Of a stretch of DNA of 64,000 bases, positions 8,772-17,115 are shown in pieces. The notes beneath the pieces are model-generated. The model did no database searches, was not told the DNA's origin, and saw only the letters and a program-made list of their open reading frames with translations. The position numbers and the translations under genes were made by a program. The first letter of the stretch is position 1; each line of letters opens with the position of its first letter. This stretch comes from Phreatobacter sp. (GTDB lineage Bacteria; Pseudomonadota; Alphaproteobacteria; Rhizobiales; Phreatobacteraceae): positions 1-64,000 of the forward strand of contig NZ_JAUYFA010000031.1 in assembly GCF_030691135.1 (NCBI RefSeq), given 5' to 3'.

Positions 8772-10705
8772 TGGCACCCGCCGGGGACGCGAGCCCGGAC
8801 GGCAGCGCCCGGCACGGCGCCACCGTCCGGCCGGCCGAGCAGGCCGTGGTGCTGGTCGTCGCCTGGGGCAGGCTCTACATCGACCGTCTGGTGCAACACG
8901 CCTTCGTTTCGCTGCTGGCGCCGGGCAACCTGCCCCATGTCGCCAGGCGCATGCCCGTCACCCTGCAGATCATGACGCGGGCGGAGGACGCCGCCTATTT
9001 CGAAGCCCAGCCGCAGGTGCAGCGCATGCGCGCCTTTGCTTCCGTCGTGGTGGCGCCGATCGACGACCTCATCGTCCCCGGCCTCTACACGGTGACGCTG
9101 ACGCTCGCCTATGCCCGGGGCATCGCCCTGCACGGCGAGGCGATGACGCGCACGGTCTTCTTCTCTCTCAACGCCGATTTCGTCCTCTCCGACGGAAGCC
9201 TGGCCCATGTGCTGGCGCGGATCGAGGCGGGGGCCACCTCGGTTATGGCGGCGAGCTTCAAGGCGGTGGCGGAAGAGGTGATCCCCAGGGTCGACGCACT
9301 CGCCCCGGCCGACGGTGCGCCGCTCGCCCTGACCGGCCGGCAGCTCGCGGCCATCGGCCTCGCCTCGCCGCATCTGACGACCGTGGGCAAGACCCTCAAC
9401 CAGTCGCGCTGCTGGAGCCGGGCCGCCAACCATGTCTTCTGGCAGGAGGACGACACCGCCTGTGTCGGGCGCTTCCTGCAGATCTTCTTCCTCGGCATGC
9501 GCCCGACGCGGGTCGTCACGAAGGTCCACGGCTACTGCGACTATTCCTTCCCCGAGCTCTACTGCCCGGACGGACGGATGGAGGTCATCGCCGATTCCGA
9601 CGAGGTCATGATCCTGGAGATGCAGGAGCGCGCCGCCGATGCCCGCTCGGTCGTCTATGGGTCGCGGCCGGCCGGGGTCTGGGAGCGCGACATCTCCGAA
9701 TGGTACGTGCCCTGGCATCTGGAAGCCTCGCGCACGCCCATGCTGTTCCACAGCGGCGACCGCGACGCCCGCTCGCATGCGCTGCTGGAGCGCAGCACAA
9801 GCGACATGGCGGCGCTCGTCGCCGGCCTCGGCCCGCCGGTCCCCAACCGCGGCCACTATTACTGGGTCGCGGGCGTCGCCGCCTGGTTCCAGCGGCGCAG
9901 CGGCCAGGCGGCCCTGCCGCCCGAGCTCGACCTGACGCTGACCCTCGCCGACCTGCGCAACCCCTCCTTCGGCCCCAGCCGCCGGGCCCGGCGCTTCGGT
10001 GTCGGCAGCGGCCATCGCGGCGGACCGCGCGCCGTCGTCTCCCGCCTGCGCGAGCGCCTGTGGGGCGTGCCGCCGCGGCTCGGCCCGCTCAATCTCGGAC
10101 GCGAGTCCTACGCGCCCGTGCGCGCGGCCGTCGAGGACCTGCGCCGCTCCGTCCACGCGGGCGCGCGCCTGCTGGTGGTCGCGCCCGTCGGAACCTGGCT
10201 CGACGGGATGTTCTCGCCCGAAGAGGACGGTGTCTTCTGGATCGAGCCGGATCATCTCGCCTGCTGGCGGCTGGCGGGCGACGACAAGGTCGATGCCGTG
10301 CTGGTCATGTGCCGGCATCCCGACGAGATCGATACCCAGCTCCTCGTCGACCATGTCCGCGGCGTCACGAACCCGGGCGCGCGCTGGACCTATGTCGCCC
10401 ACAAGCCGATCTGGCTGCCCGATGCGGCCTGGGTCAGGGCACGCCTGGTGGACGCCCTGCTGCTCGAAAGTGCCATGAAGCCGAGCGCCGCCGCCATCGA
10501 TATCGGCCGCCAGCCGCAGGGCCTGCACGACCGCGATCTCGGCCGTGTCGGCCAGGCCGGCAGTTCGCTGCTGCGCGCGCTGCGCTATGCGGGCCTTCTA
10601 GCCCTCTACGGCCTGCGGCAGACCATGCGCCGCGGCACCGCGAACAATGCCGAGCCGACCAGCGTGGTGGTGCAGGTGGTGGCGCCGCAGGATCCGCGCC
10701 CATGA
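8771..10705 (+). CDS. large uncharacterised protein of polysaccharide cluster, possible glycosyltransferase
   Basis: 644 residues, no family recognised with confidence. No signal peptide or convincing membrane segment. Residues about 130-145, 'FFSLNADFVLSDGS', read like the beta-strand plus DxD-like region of a GT-A glycosyltransferase fold. A middle section is rich in aromatic residues ('GHYYWVAGVAAWF'). Translationally coupled to the Wzt-like gene (1-base overlap) and to the Nudix gene (ATGA), so it acts in the same export/assembly process. A second domain may begin near residue 420, where an Arg-rich linker appears. Confidence 0.75.
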   Translation: MAPAGDASPDGSARHGATVRPAEQAVVLVVAWGRLYIDRLVQHAFVSLLAPGNLPHVARRMPVTLQIMTRAEDAAYFEAQPQVQRMRAFASVVVAPIDDLIVPGLYTVTLTLAYARGIALHGEAMTRTVFFSLNADFVLSDGSLAHVLARIEAGATSVMAASFKAVAEEVIPRVDALAPADGAPLALTGRQLAAIGLASPHLTTVGKTLNQSRCWSRAANHVFWQEDDTACVGRFLQIFFLGMRPTRVVTKVHGYCDYSFPELYCPDGRMEVIADSDEVMILEMQERAADARSVVYGSRPAGVWERDISEWYVPWHLEASRTPMLFHSGDRDARSHALLERSTSDMAALVAGLGPPVPNRGHYYWVAGVAAWFQRRSGQAALPPELDLTLTLADLRNPSFGPSRRARRFGVGSGHRGGPRAVVSRLRERLWGVPPRLGPLNLGRESYAPVRAAVEDLRRSVHAGARLLVVAPVGTWLDGMFSPEEDGVFWIEPDHLACWRLAGDDKVDAVLVMCRHPDEIDTQLLVDHVRGVTNPGARWTYVAHKPIWLPDAAWVRARLVDALLLESAMKPSAAAIDIGRQPQGLHDRDLGRVGQAGSSLLRALRYAGLLALYGLRQTMRRGTANNAEPTSVVVQVVAPQDPRP

Positions 10706-11400
10706 CCGGTGACGACGAAAGCCGCCACGCCGACTATGCCGCCTTCGCCGCGGCCCATCCGCGCTGGTTCTCGAACGAGCCCGACGGGATCACCGTCGTC
10801 ACCGAGGCCGGCGCCATGGCCCGGATCGAGGCCGACATGGCCGAGCGCTACACGGCCCGTGGCCTGCCGGCGGAATGGGCCAAGGTCGGCGTGCGCTACG
10901 AAGACCCGTATCTGATGCTGGTGCGCGACGCGGTCATCTTCCCCGGTGGGACAACCGGTGTGCATCACCGCGTTCTTCGCCCCGGCGCCGAACCCTCCGG
11001 CGTCGCGGTCCTGCCGCTGTTCGACGGACGCATCGTCCTCGTCCGCCATTTCCGCCACGCGACGCGATCCTGGCACTGGGAGTGCCCGCGCGGAGCCACC
11101 GATCCGGGCGAAACGGCCGAGCAGTCCGCCGTTCGCGAGCTGCGCGAGGAGATCGAGGGCGAGGTCGCATCGATCCGCCTTCTCGGCCGCATCCACGGCT
11201 CGACGGCGCTGATGGGGATGTCGGTCGCGCTCGCCTGGGCCGAACTCACGGCGATCGGGCGCACGCAGGTGGCGGAAGGGATCGCAGGTCTGAGGCTCGT
11301 CACCCCGACGGAACTTGACGAGATGGTCCTGAACAGCGAGATCACGGACGCCTTCACCCTCGGCTGCGTCCTTCATGCGAGGCTCGCCGGCCTCATATGA
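10702..11400 (+). CDS. Nudix hydrolase
   Basis: 232 residues from ATG 10702, overlapping the previous stop as ATGA. The Nudix box is intact: 'GATDPGETAEQSAVRELREE' followed by IEGE. Family members hydrolyse nucleoside diphosphates linked to another group, for example ADP-ribose or NDP-sugars, with Mg2+. About 80 residues precede the box, containing 'GGTTGVHHRVLRPG', which resembles ADP-ribose pyrophosphatase-type proteins. Coupling to sugar genes suggests an NDP-sugar or a related housekeeping substrate. Specificity is unknown. Confidence 0.85.
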   Translation: MTGDDESRHADYAAFAAAHPRWFSNEPDGITVVTEAGAMARIEADMAERYTARGLPAEWAKVGVRYEDPYLMLVRDAVIFPGGTTGVHHRVLRPGAEPSGVAVLPLFDGRIVLVRHFRHATRSWHWECPRGATDPGETAEQSAVRELREEIEGEVASIRLLGRIHGSTALMGMSVALAWAELTAIGRTQVAEGIAGLRLVTPTELDEMVLNSEITDAFTLGCVLHARLAGLI

Positions 11401-11446
11401 GCACCGCGCAGCTTCGCCCCACCCCCGGCCCTTTCCAGGAGCCCCT

Positions 11447-12334
11447 ATGGCAATTCATTGGTCCGTCATTCACAGCATGGAAGCCCTCGGCATGTTTCCC
11501 GCCAAGGGTTCGGTGCTGGATATCGGTTGTTCCAACCTCTACGGCGCAGAGGCTCCGGCGATCCTCGATTTCGTCCAGCGCCACAATCCGGGGACCTCTC
11601 AGGATCTCGCTTGGGCGACCGCACTGGCCTCGCGGTCCGGTTTCCGACCTGACGGTATCGCGCTCAACCAGGCCTTCGTCGGCGAGCTTCTGGAAGCGGC
11701 CGGCATGACCTACGAGGCGGTCGACATCGCGTCGAGCTATCGCACGACCATCCTGGACCTCAACCGCAGCGAACTGCCGGAAGCCTTCGTCGGCAAGAAC
11801 GACCTCGTGATCAATGCCGGGACCACCGAGCACATCATCAACCAGGCCAATGCCTTCAACGCCATCCACGAGGCCACCAAGGTCGGCGGCCTGATGTACC
11901 ATCAGGTCCCGGCGGCCGGTTTCGCCGCGCATGGCTACTTCTGCTATACGGGCAAGTTCTTCCTCGATATGGCAGCCTACAACCACTACGAACTGGTCGA
12001 CTTCTGGTATGACGGCCCCGCGGGCCATGACAACCTAATCGACTCCGTTGAAGCCTATAAGGCGCATTTCCCGGTCCTCGGCCCCTACACGGCCAACCGC
12101 CAGGGCGTACGAGAGGCGCGCGTCAACGCGACGCCGGTTCCCAACATGGCCGTGAACGTGTTGTTCAGGCGTACCTCGGAGAAGCCCTTCGCCGGGCTGC
12201 TGGATGTCAGCACCAGTGTCGGAGCGGTCGGCCAGGACGTGTATCAATCCTACGGCAGGAGCCTGGGCGCCCGCATCATGTCGACGGTCAAGCGGGTCGC
12301 GACCCGCGACTGGCTGACGCGCAAGCTGAAATGA
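11447..12334 (+). CDS. methyltransferase-like protein, paralogue A
   Basis: 295 residues from ATG 11447, with AGGAG at 11437-11441; the track start at 11375 is upstream of this. 'SVLDIGCSNLYG' looks like a modified SAM-binding motif I, and 'DLVINAGTTEHIINQANAF' corresponds to the motif IV/V region of class I methyltransferases. It is strongly similar over most of its length to the convergent gene at 12379-13206 (shared 'GMTYEAVDI'-type and 'YCYTGKFF'-type blocks). No precise family name is recognised. Its place suggests modification of a polysaccharide precursor. Confidence 0.75.
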   Translation: MAIHWSVIHSMEALGMFPAKGSVLDIGCSNLYGAEAPAILDFVQRHNPGTSQDLAWATALASRSGFRPDGIALNQAFVGELLEAAGMTYEAVDIASSYRTTILDLNRSELPEAFVGKNDLVINAGTTEHIINQANAFNAIHEATKVGGLMYHQVPAAGFAAHGYFCYTGKFFLDMAAYNHYELVDFWYDGPAGHDNLIDSVEAYKAHFPVLGPYTANRQGVREARVNATPVPNMAVNVLFRRTSEKPFAGLLDVSTSVGAVGQDVYQSYGRSLGARIMSTVKRVATRDWLTRKLK

Positions 12335-12348
12335 AGTGAGACGGCTGT

Positions 12349-12370
12349 GCCGGGGCTACGAAGCCCCGGC
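12349..12370. terminator. bidirectional hairpin between convergent paralogues
   Basis: Perfect 9-bp stem GCCGGGGCT / AGCCCCGGC with a four-base loop ACGA. It lies 15 bases after the stop of paralogue A and 9 bases after that of paralogue B. There is no clean T-tract on either side, so termination is inferred from stem strength and position. Confidence 0.65.
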
Positions 12371-12378
12371 GGACCGGA

Positions 12379-13206
12379 TCAGCCGTTGGCATAGGCGCCT
12401 TTGACGGCATCCGGAATCGCGCCGACGCTGGTCGAGGTCTCGACCATGATGCCGAACGGCTTGTCCTTCACCTTGCGCAGCACGACGTTGATGGCCACGG
12501 TCGGAATACGCAGGGACGCCACCCGCTTTTCACGATCCTCGACGCCGATGGCGGCAACGCGCTTGTCCACGTGGGGGAAGTACCGGGCATACGCACGCGT
12601 GGACGAATAGATGTCCTCGCTGTCGGTGTAGTTTCCGTCGAACCAGATATCCAGCAGCTCATACTCGTTATATGCGGCGAGATCATAGAAAAAGCGGCCG
12701 GTGTAGCAATAATAGGCGTGATCGACGAAACCGATGGCCGGCAACTGATGCATGATCATGCCGCCTGGCTTGCAGGCATCGTGGATCGACTTGAAGACGT
12801 TGGCCTGGTTCAGAATATGCTCGCTGGTGCCGAAGTTCAGCACCACATCGGCCGATTTGATGAACTGTTCCGGCAGCGCCTGAAAGTTCAGGTCGACGAT
12901 GGTGGTCTTGTAGCCGTCGGCAATGTCGATGGCGTCATAGGTCATGCCCGCGGCTTCGAACATTTCACCGATGAAGGCGTGGTTCAGGGCCTGCCCGTCC
13001 GGACCGAGCTTCGAACCTGCCTCCAGCCGCTGCGCGAGTTCAGATAGATTGTCCGGGATCGTGGTCGCATAGCGGGCGACGAAGGCCTCGATCTGGGCCG
13101 CGGTCGCATGATACAGGTTGGAACTGCCGAAATCGATGACATGGGCGCCCGGAGAAAGAAGCCGAGCGTTTTCAATCGCATCCAGCGAGTTCCAGCTGAT
13201 GGCCAT
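12379..13206 (-). CDS. methyltransferase-like protein, paralogue B
   Basis: 275 residues from the second of two adjacent ATGs, chosen because MAISW aligns with MAIHW of paralogue A; 13209 is equally possible. 'HVIDFGSSNLYHA' and 'DVVLNFGTSEHILNQANVF' match the paralogue's motif I and IV regions. It lacks the basic C-terminal tail seen in paralogue A ('STVKRVATRDW'). The two genes converge on a shared hairpin and have similar but clearly diverged sequences. Codon choice looks less GC-rich than in the exporter genes. Function unknown, probably SAM-dependent. Confidence 0.75.
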   Translation of the reverse strand: MAISWNSLDAIENARLLSPGAHVIDFGSSNLYHATAAQIEAFVARYATTIPDNLSELAQRLEAGSKLGPDGQALNHAFIGEMFEAAGMTYDAIDIADGYKTTIVDLNFQALPEQFIKSADVVLNFGTSEHILNQANVFKSIHDACKPGGMIMHQLPAIGFVDHAYYCYTGRFFYDLAAYNEYELLDIWFDGNYTDSEDIYSSTRAYARYFPHVDKRVAAIGVEDREKRVASLRIPTVAINVVLRKVKDKPFGIMVETSTSVGAIPDAVKGAYANG

Positions 13207-13473
13207 CATGGAAACCTTTTCAAGGCCGCGGTGATTTCGGACGATCTAACTGACACGCCCATCACAACTTCGGCAGAGGACAAAACCGCTTGACGTACGG
13301 GTGGCCGACCTTTTACAGCCATCACTAAGCTAGTTCAAGCTCTTAATGCACTTTGCCGCACAACCGACATCGTGCAACCCCATACTTTTCGTGAACAGCG
13401 TAAAGACGATGTGAGCGTCTTGATCTGTTGACGTATCGGGGATCTAGAGCAGGGAAATACAGGCGCCCGATCG

Positions 13474-15717
13474 ATGGGCTATTCGGGGAATTCTGGCGTG
13501 ACACTTAACCCATCTATGTGGTCTGGGAAGTTCGTCTTTCATCTCGACCAAATGCCCCGGAATGCACCTTTTGCTATTCTGAAGGATGACAAGCTCGACG
13601 TCGAAGCCCTGCCGATCCTTCAGGCACGCACGGGGCAGAGCCATTTTGCTGGCTTCGTATCGTCCGCTGCCGAAACCCCTCCCGGCTGTCATCTCCTCAT
13701 ATCGAGCACGAACTGGCCACGCCTTGCCTCGGACGCGGCAGGATTGATCGCCCCGTCGCGGCTCATCGTCCTGCTTCATTTCGGCTTTGACCCGCACGGT
13801 TACTGGGACTTCGCCCTGTGCCTCAAGGACAAGCTCGAGCGCCTGGTCGCCGACCGCGACTTCAAGGCCGACACGTTCGAGCAGTCGACGGTTCACTCTG
13901 ATTTCTGGATGTCCAGCCGCTCGGTCGGCAAGCGCATGTCGGGTGGCTCGCTGCATCTGATGCGGGACTATCCGGAGGTGCTCGCCGAAAAGAGCCCCAG
14001 CCTCGTCTACATTCTGTCCAAGCTGTCGGACCAGAAGAGCCGGGACACTTTCACGCGAATCCTGTTCGGTAATCAGGAACAGGTCATGCGTGGCTTCCTG
14101 GCCGATGCATTCGGGCCGCAGCAGTATATGGACGTGGTAAGGCTGATGCCCGGAGACACCGTCATCAATGGTGGCGTCGGCGCGGGATGGGAAATTCCCT
14201 ATTTCATTTGCCAGATGAAAGGCGAAGGGCGGATCCACAGCTTCGATCCGGTCTTCCAACTCGAGGGCCACTGGGCCAAGCCGACATGGGACGCCTTCGA
14301 CGGTGTCATCACCAAACACGAAGTCGCCCTGCTCGACAGCGACCGCACCCTGCGGCTGGTTTCGCAGGTATCGGGCATGGTCTATGGCGCCGGCGGCGAA
14401 GACGTGGACGCCGCGGCCGCCGCGGGCTCCATGGTGAAGGAGTTCAAGGGTCGCTCGCTGGATTCGCTGGTGGCCGAGGGGCTGGTGACGGCCTGCGATT
14501 ACGTCAAACTCGATATCGAAGGCGGCGAGCCGGTCGCCCTCAAGGGCATGGAGCAGTCGCTGAAGCGCTTCCGGCCGAAGCTCTCGATTGCGATCTACCA
14601 CGAGCCCGAACATTTCTTCGACATTCCCGAAGACCTGATGCGTCTTCTGCCCGATTATCGCTGGTATGTGCGTCAGTACAGCTGTGGCCGCTTTGAAACA
14701 CTTCTCTACGGAGTGCCCAACGAGGACACCAACAGCCGCTCCGGCCATGAATTCGGTCCAGACATCGAGTCGCGCACGTCGGACAAGGACGTGCCCCTCC
14801 AGATCATCACCTACGTCCAGGACAAGGTCCCGCGCCTGACGCATCGCGGCCAGACCCTGATGCAGGTCGACCGCTTCAGCGGCGGCGACTGGGCCTTCGC
14901 GACGCTCGACGCCGTCGTGGAACTCGACGGGATCCGCGCGATCTCCATGGTCGATGACCATACCAGCGGCAAAACCTTCGTGGTGGCCCTGAGGGCAAGC
15001 GAAGGTGCCACTGGAACATTGTTCATCGGCCACCTCACGGTCCCGCAAGGTGTTCAATGGCTGGCGAGCCGCACACTCGCCGAGGGAGTGGCTGTGCCCC
15101 TGGTCGGCTTTGCCCCGGAGGCGGCGATCATCAGCGAGTTCCTGCCATCCCGGTCGCAGCTGTACATTTACGGGCTGGCTGAAGGCACGACCGCTGGCGT
15201 CGCCATCATCCCCGACCTTCCCGGCCGCCCCCTTTGCGTTCATCAGGGAGCGACCGCCGACAGCTTCGCGTTGCTGGTCAAGACTGAGTCCGGCCTGTGC
15301 CTGGTTGAGGCCCGACCGAGCAGCATCACGAACATCGTGGCACTCGACCCGGGCCCTGGTATGGAGTTCGAGGCGATTTGCACCGTCCGCGATCATCGCG
15401 AGCAAAACTCTCCGTTGCGCTACGCCTATGTATTCGTCGAAGCCGGCACGGGCGCCCGCGTAGTTCTCGGTCTCGACGCAAACGGCCGACTGGCGCCCCT
15501 GCGCGGAATGGCGGCTCCCGATTTTGTCGTCGTCAGCACCGGCAGTTCCGCGGTGTCCGTTGAGCCCTGGACGGTTCCGGTGCCCAACGAAAGCACCGTT
15601 CTCGATTCCGCCCGAGCCATGATGATTCCCGACCGGAGCATGCTCGTCGCAGAAGGATCGGCGAAAGATCCGCTGATCGATTACGCCCGTTGGGTCCAGG
15701 GCAAGTTTTTCATATAA
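13474..15717 (+). CDS. FkbM-family methyltransferase with long unassigned C-terminal region
   Basis: 747 residues. The FkbM-type core spans about 220-410: 'DTVINGGVGAGWE' (SAM loop), 'HSFDPVFQLEG', 'CDYVKLDIEGGE' and 'RPKLSIAIYHEPEHFFDIP'. The about 200 residues before it and about 330 after it are unassigned; the C-terminal part is beta-rich and could be a repeat or propeller-like domain. FkbM proteins make O-methyl groups, often on sugars. The start is uncertain: no good ribosome-binding site precedes 13474, and ATG 13516 is an alternative. It sits in an AT-richer pocket between two other methyltransferase-type genes. Confidence 0.8.
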   Translation: MGYSGNSGVTLNPSMWSGKFVFHLDQMPRNAPFAILKDDKLDVEALPILQARTGQSHFAGFVSSAAETPPGCHLLISSTNWPRLASDAAGLIAPSRLIVLLHFGFDPHGYWDFALCLKDKLERLVADRDFKADTFEQSTVHSDFWMSSRSVGKRMSGGSLHLMRDYPEVLAEKSPSLVYILSKLSDQKSRDTFTRILFGNQEQVMRGFLADAFGPQQYMDVVRLMPGDTVINGGVGAGWEIPYFICQMKGEGRIHSFDPVFQLEGHWAKPTWDAFDGVITKHEVALLDSDRTLRLVSQVSGMVYGAGGEDVDAAAAAGSMVKEFKGRSLDSLVAEGLVTACDYVKLDIEGGEPVALKGMEQSLKRFRPKLSIAIYHEPEHFFDIPEDLMRLLPDYRWYVRQYSCGRFETLLYGVPNEDTNSRSGHEFGPDIESRTSDKDVPLQIITYVQDKVPRLTHRGQTLMQVDRFSGGDWAFATLDAVVELDGIRAISMVDDHTSGKTFVVALRASEGATGTLFIGHLTVPQGVQWLASRTLAEGVAVPLVGFAPEAAIISEFLPSRSQLYIYGLAEGTTAGVAIIPDLPGRPLCVHQGATADSFALLVKTESGLCLVEARPSSITNIVALDPGPGMEFEAICTVRDHREQNSPLRYAYVFVEAGTGARVVLGLDANGRLAPLRGMAAPDFVVVSTGSSAVSVEPWTVPVPNESTVLDSARAMMIPDRSMLVAEGSAKDPLIDYARWVQGKFFI

Positions 15718-15725
15718 TCAATGCC

Positions 15726-15758
15726 GAGGAAGCGCGCGCCGTCAGTGCGCGCTTCTTC
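15726..15758. terminator. bidirectional hairpin between FkbM and Methyltransf_24-type genes
   Basis: GAGGAAGCGCGC (15726-15737) pairs with GCGCGCTTCTTC (15747-15758): a 12-bp stem with one G-U pair and a nine-base loop. It sits between two convergent genes, and its distal arm runs into the stop codon of the minus-strand gene. Confidence 0.7.
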
Positions 15759-16782
15759 AAGTCAGCGTGACGCCGCCTGAAACGTCGACAATGATGTTGG
15801 ACGCGTGCTCGTCATCGGGTTGGAACTGCAACTCGAGTTCCAGACTGACCGGCGCATCATCCGTGTGAGGTTGAATAGCGAGGTCTGCGCCAAAATCGAT
15901 CTCGGCCATCGGCTCATGGCCATCAACGCGCTTGGTGACGCTGACGATTTTCGTGACCAGCCCGACCCCCGTGATGTGCATGTCATAGGGCACGGAATAG
16001 AGATTGGCACTCGCCGAGAGGGTCCCGGGGGCACCGGTCGGCAGGAGGGGCACGCGGACAGCGCCCACAGCCGTACGGCCCATGCCATAGAAATGAAACT
16101 TGTAGGGGATCTGGCTGACCTCGACCCCCCCGGGGCTCAGCAGGATCGCGCCCAAGGCTCCAGGAACAGATTCGGGAAATGCCGGATCGAGCGCTTCCCC
16201 CGACTGGCTGAACAGTCGCCACCCCTTGTAGCGGGACAAAAACGAAGCAACGGCCATGGACGGTCCGGCCTGCTCGACATTGTCGACGACGATCACGCCA
16301 CCCGGCCGCAGATAGAGAGCCGAACTGAGAAGGTCGAACATGGCGTATTCGTAGGAATGATGCCCGTCGACAAAGATGAGATTGAAGGGCGCATGCTTGC
16401 CGGTCGCGGTGCGGGCCACTTCGAGCGATGCGAAATAGCTCATCGAATTGAGGGCGTGAAAGCTGGTGATAGCCGCCAGGGAATGCGGCCACCCTGCGAT
16501 GATCCCCGGTAGCCTGTCACCCCCATAGGGATCGATGGTCACGAGAGACCCGGCACCGGCATCAGCGACGGATTGGGCTAGCACGCGCGTGGTATTGCCG
16601 AAATAGCTGCCGATCTCGAGAATGTTGGCCGGCGCCAGCAAACGCGCGAGGTGATAGAGCATTGCTTGCGAAACCGCTGGGGTGATCCTGCCCGGATCGG
16701 CTGTGAACCGCTCGACATGGTCGTCGAATGCAGCCGATGCGAAAGCCGCGCGAAGCCGATCTTCAGACAAGACGTCAACCAT
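15757..16782 (-). CDS. class I SAM-dependent methyltransferase (Methyltransf_24/CmcI-like)
   Basis: 341 residues. 'NILEIGSYFGNTTRVLAQ' is SAM motif I; 'DPYGGD', 'FNLIFVDGHHSYEYAMFDL' and 'LRPGGVIVVDN' are characteristic of the Methyltransf_24 / cephalosporin hydroxylase group, which often modifies sugars or secondary metabolites. The last about 110 residues are a beta-rich extension with no assignment. It is convergent with the FkbM gene. Its 5' end faces the long gap before the sugar operon at 17.1 kb. Confidence 0.8.
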   Translation of the reverse strand: MVDVLSEDRLRAAFASAAFDDHVERFTADPGRITPAVSQAMLYHLARLLAPANILEIGSYFGNTTRVLAQSVADAGAGSLVTIDPYGGDRLPGIIAGWPHSLAAITSFHALNSMSYFASLEVARTATGKHAPFNLIFVDGHHSYEYAMFDLLSSALYLRPGGVIVVDNVEQAGPSMAVASFLSRYKGWRLFSQSGEALDPAFPESVPGALGAILLSPGGVEVSQIPYKFHFYGMGRTAVGAVRVPLLPTGAPGTLSASANLYSVPYDMHITGVGLVTKIVSVTKRVDGHEPMAEIDFGADLAIQPHTDDAPVSLELELQFQPDDEHASNIIVDVSGGVTLT

Positions 16783-17115
16783 GAGTGCCCCCGTTGTCCG
16801 CGCGCGAACTTAAAGCGCAGCGCGGGATCATCAGCCACTGGCACCAATGCACAGGCCGCGCGCATCTCGCATTCCGAAACGTCGGGATTTCAGCGCGGCG
16901 CGATCTCACCTATTTCACCCATGCAGGTCAACACCGCGACGCCTTTGAATCGTATCGCCTTACCTCTGCCCGGGAAACGATTTGCCAGTTGTCATCGCCC
17001 ATCACGCACGTTAAGTGAACGGGCGTTCGGGCAGGCGGTCGCATTCCCATGCGAGCCTGTATCACTAGGCGTTACCGTCGCAGGCTTTGGCAGACCACAT
17101 CCTCCGGGTTTTCTC
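16783..17115. other. 333-base divergent intergenic region ahead of the sugar operon
   Basis: This should contain the promoter for the operon starting at 17116 and that of the minus-strand methyltransferase. No convincing -35/-10 pair or operator could be picked out. The track ORF at 16785-17018 has no ribosome-binding site and no recognisable product. Confidence 0.5.

Noticed and set aside
9700-11400. 566-aa ORF 9700-11400 as one gene
   Set aside because: The part before 10702 overlaps the 644-aa gene in another frame and is Arg/Pro-rich. Only the Nudix portion from ATG 10702 is real.
8720-15405. Long antisense ORFs (8720-10528, 13444-15405)
   Set aside because: They lie opposite well-supported genes, have the skewed composition of GC-rich shadow frames and no recognisable motifs.
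16785-17018. 77-aa ORF in the gap before the sugar operon
   Set aside because: No ribosome-binding site, no family signal, overlaps a necessary promoter region.
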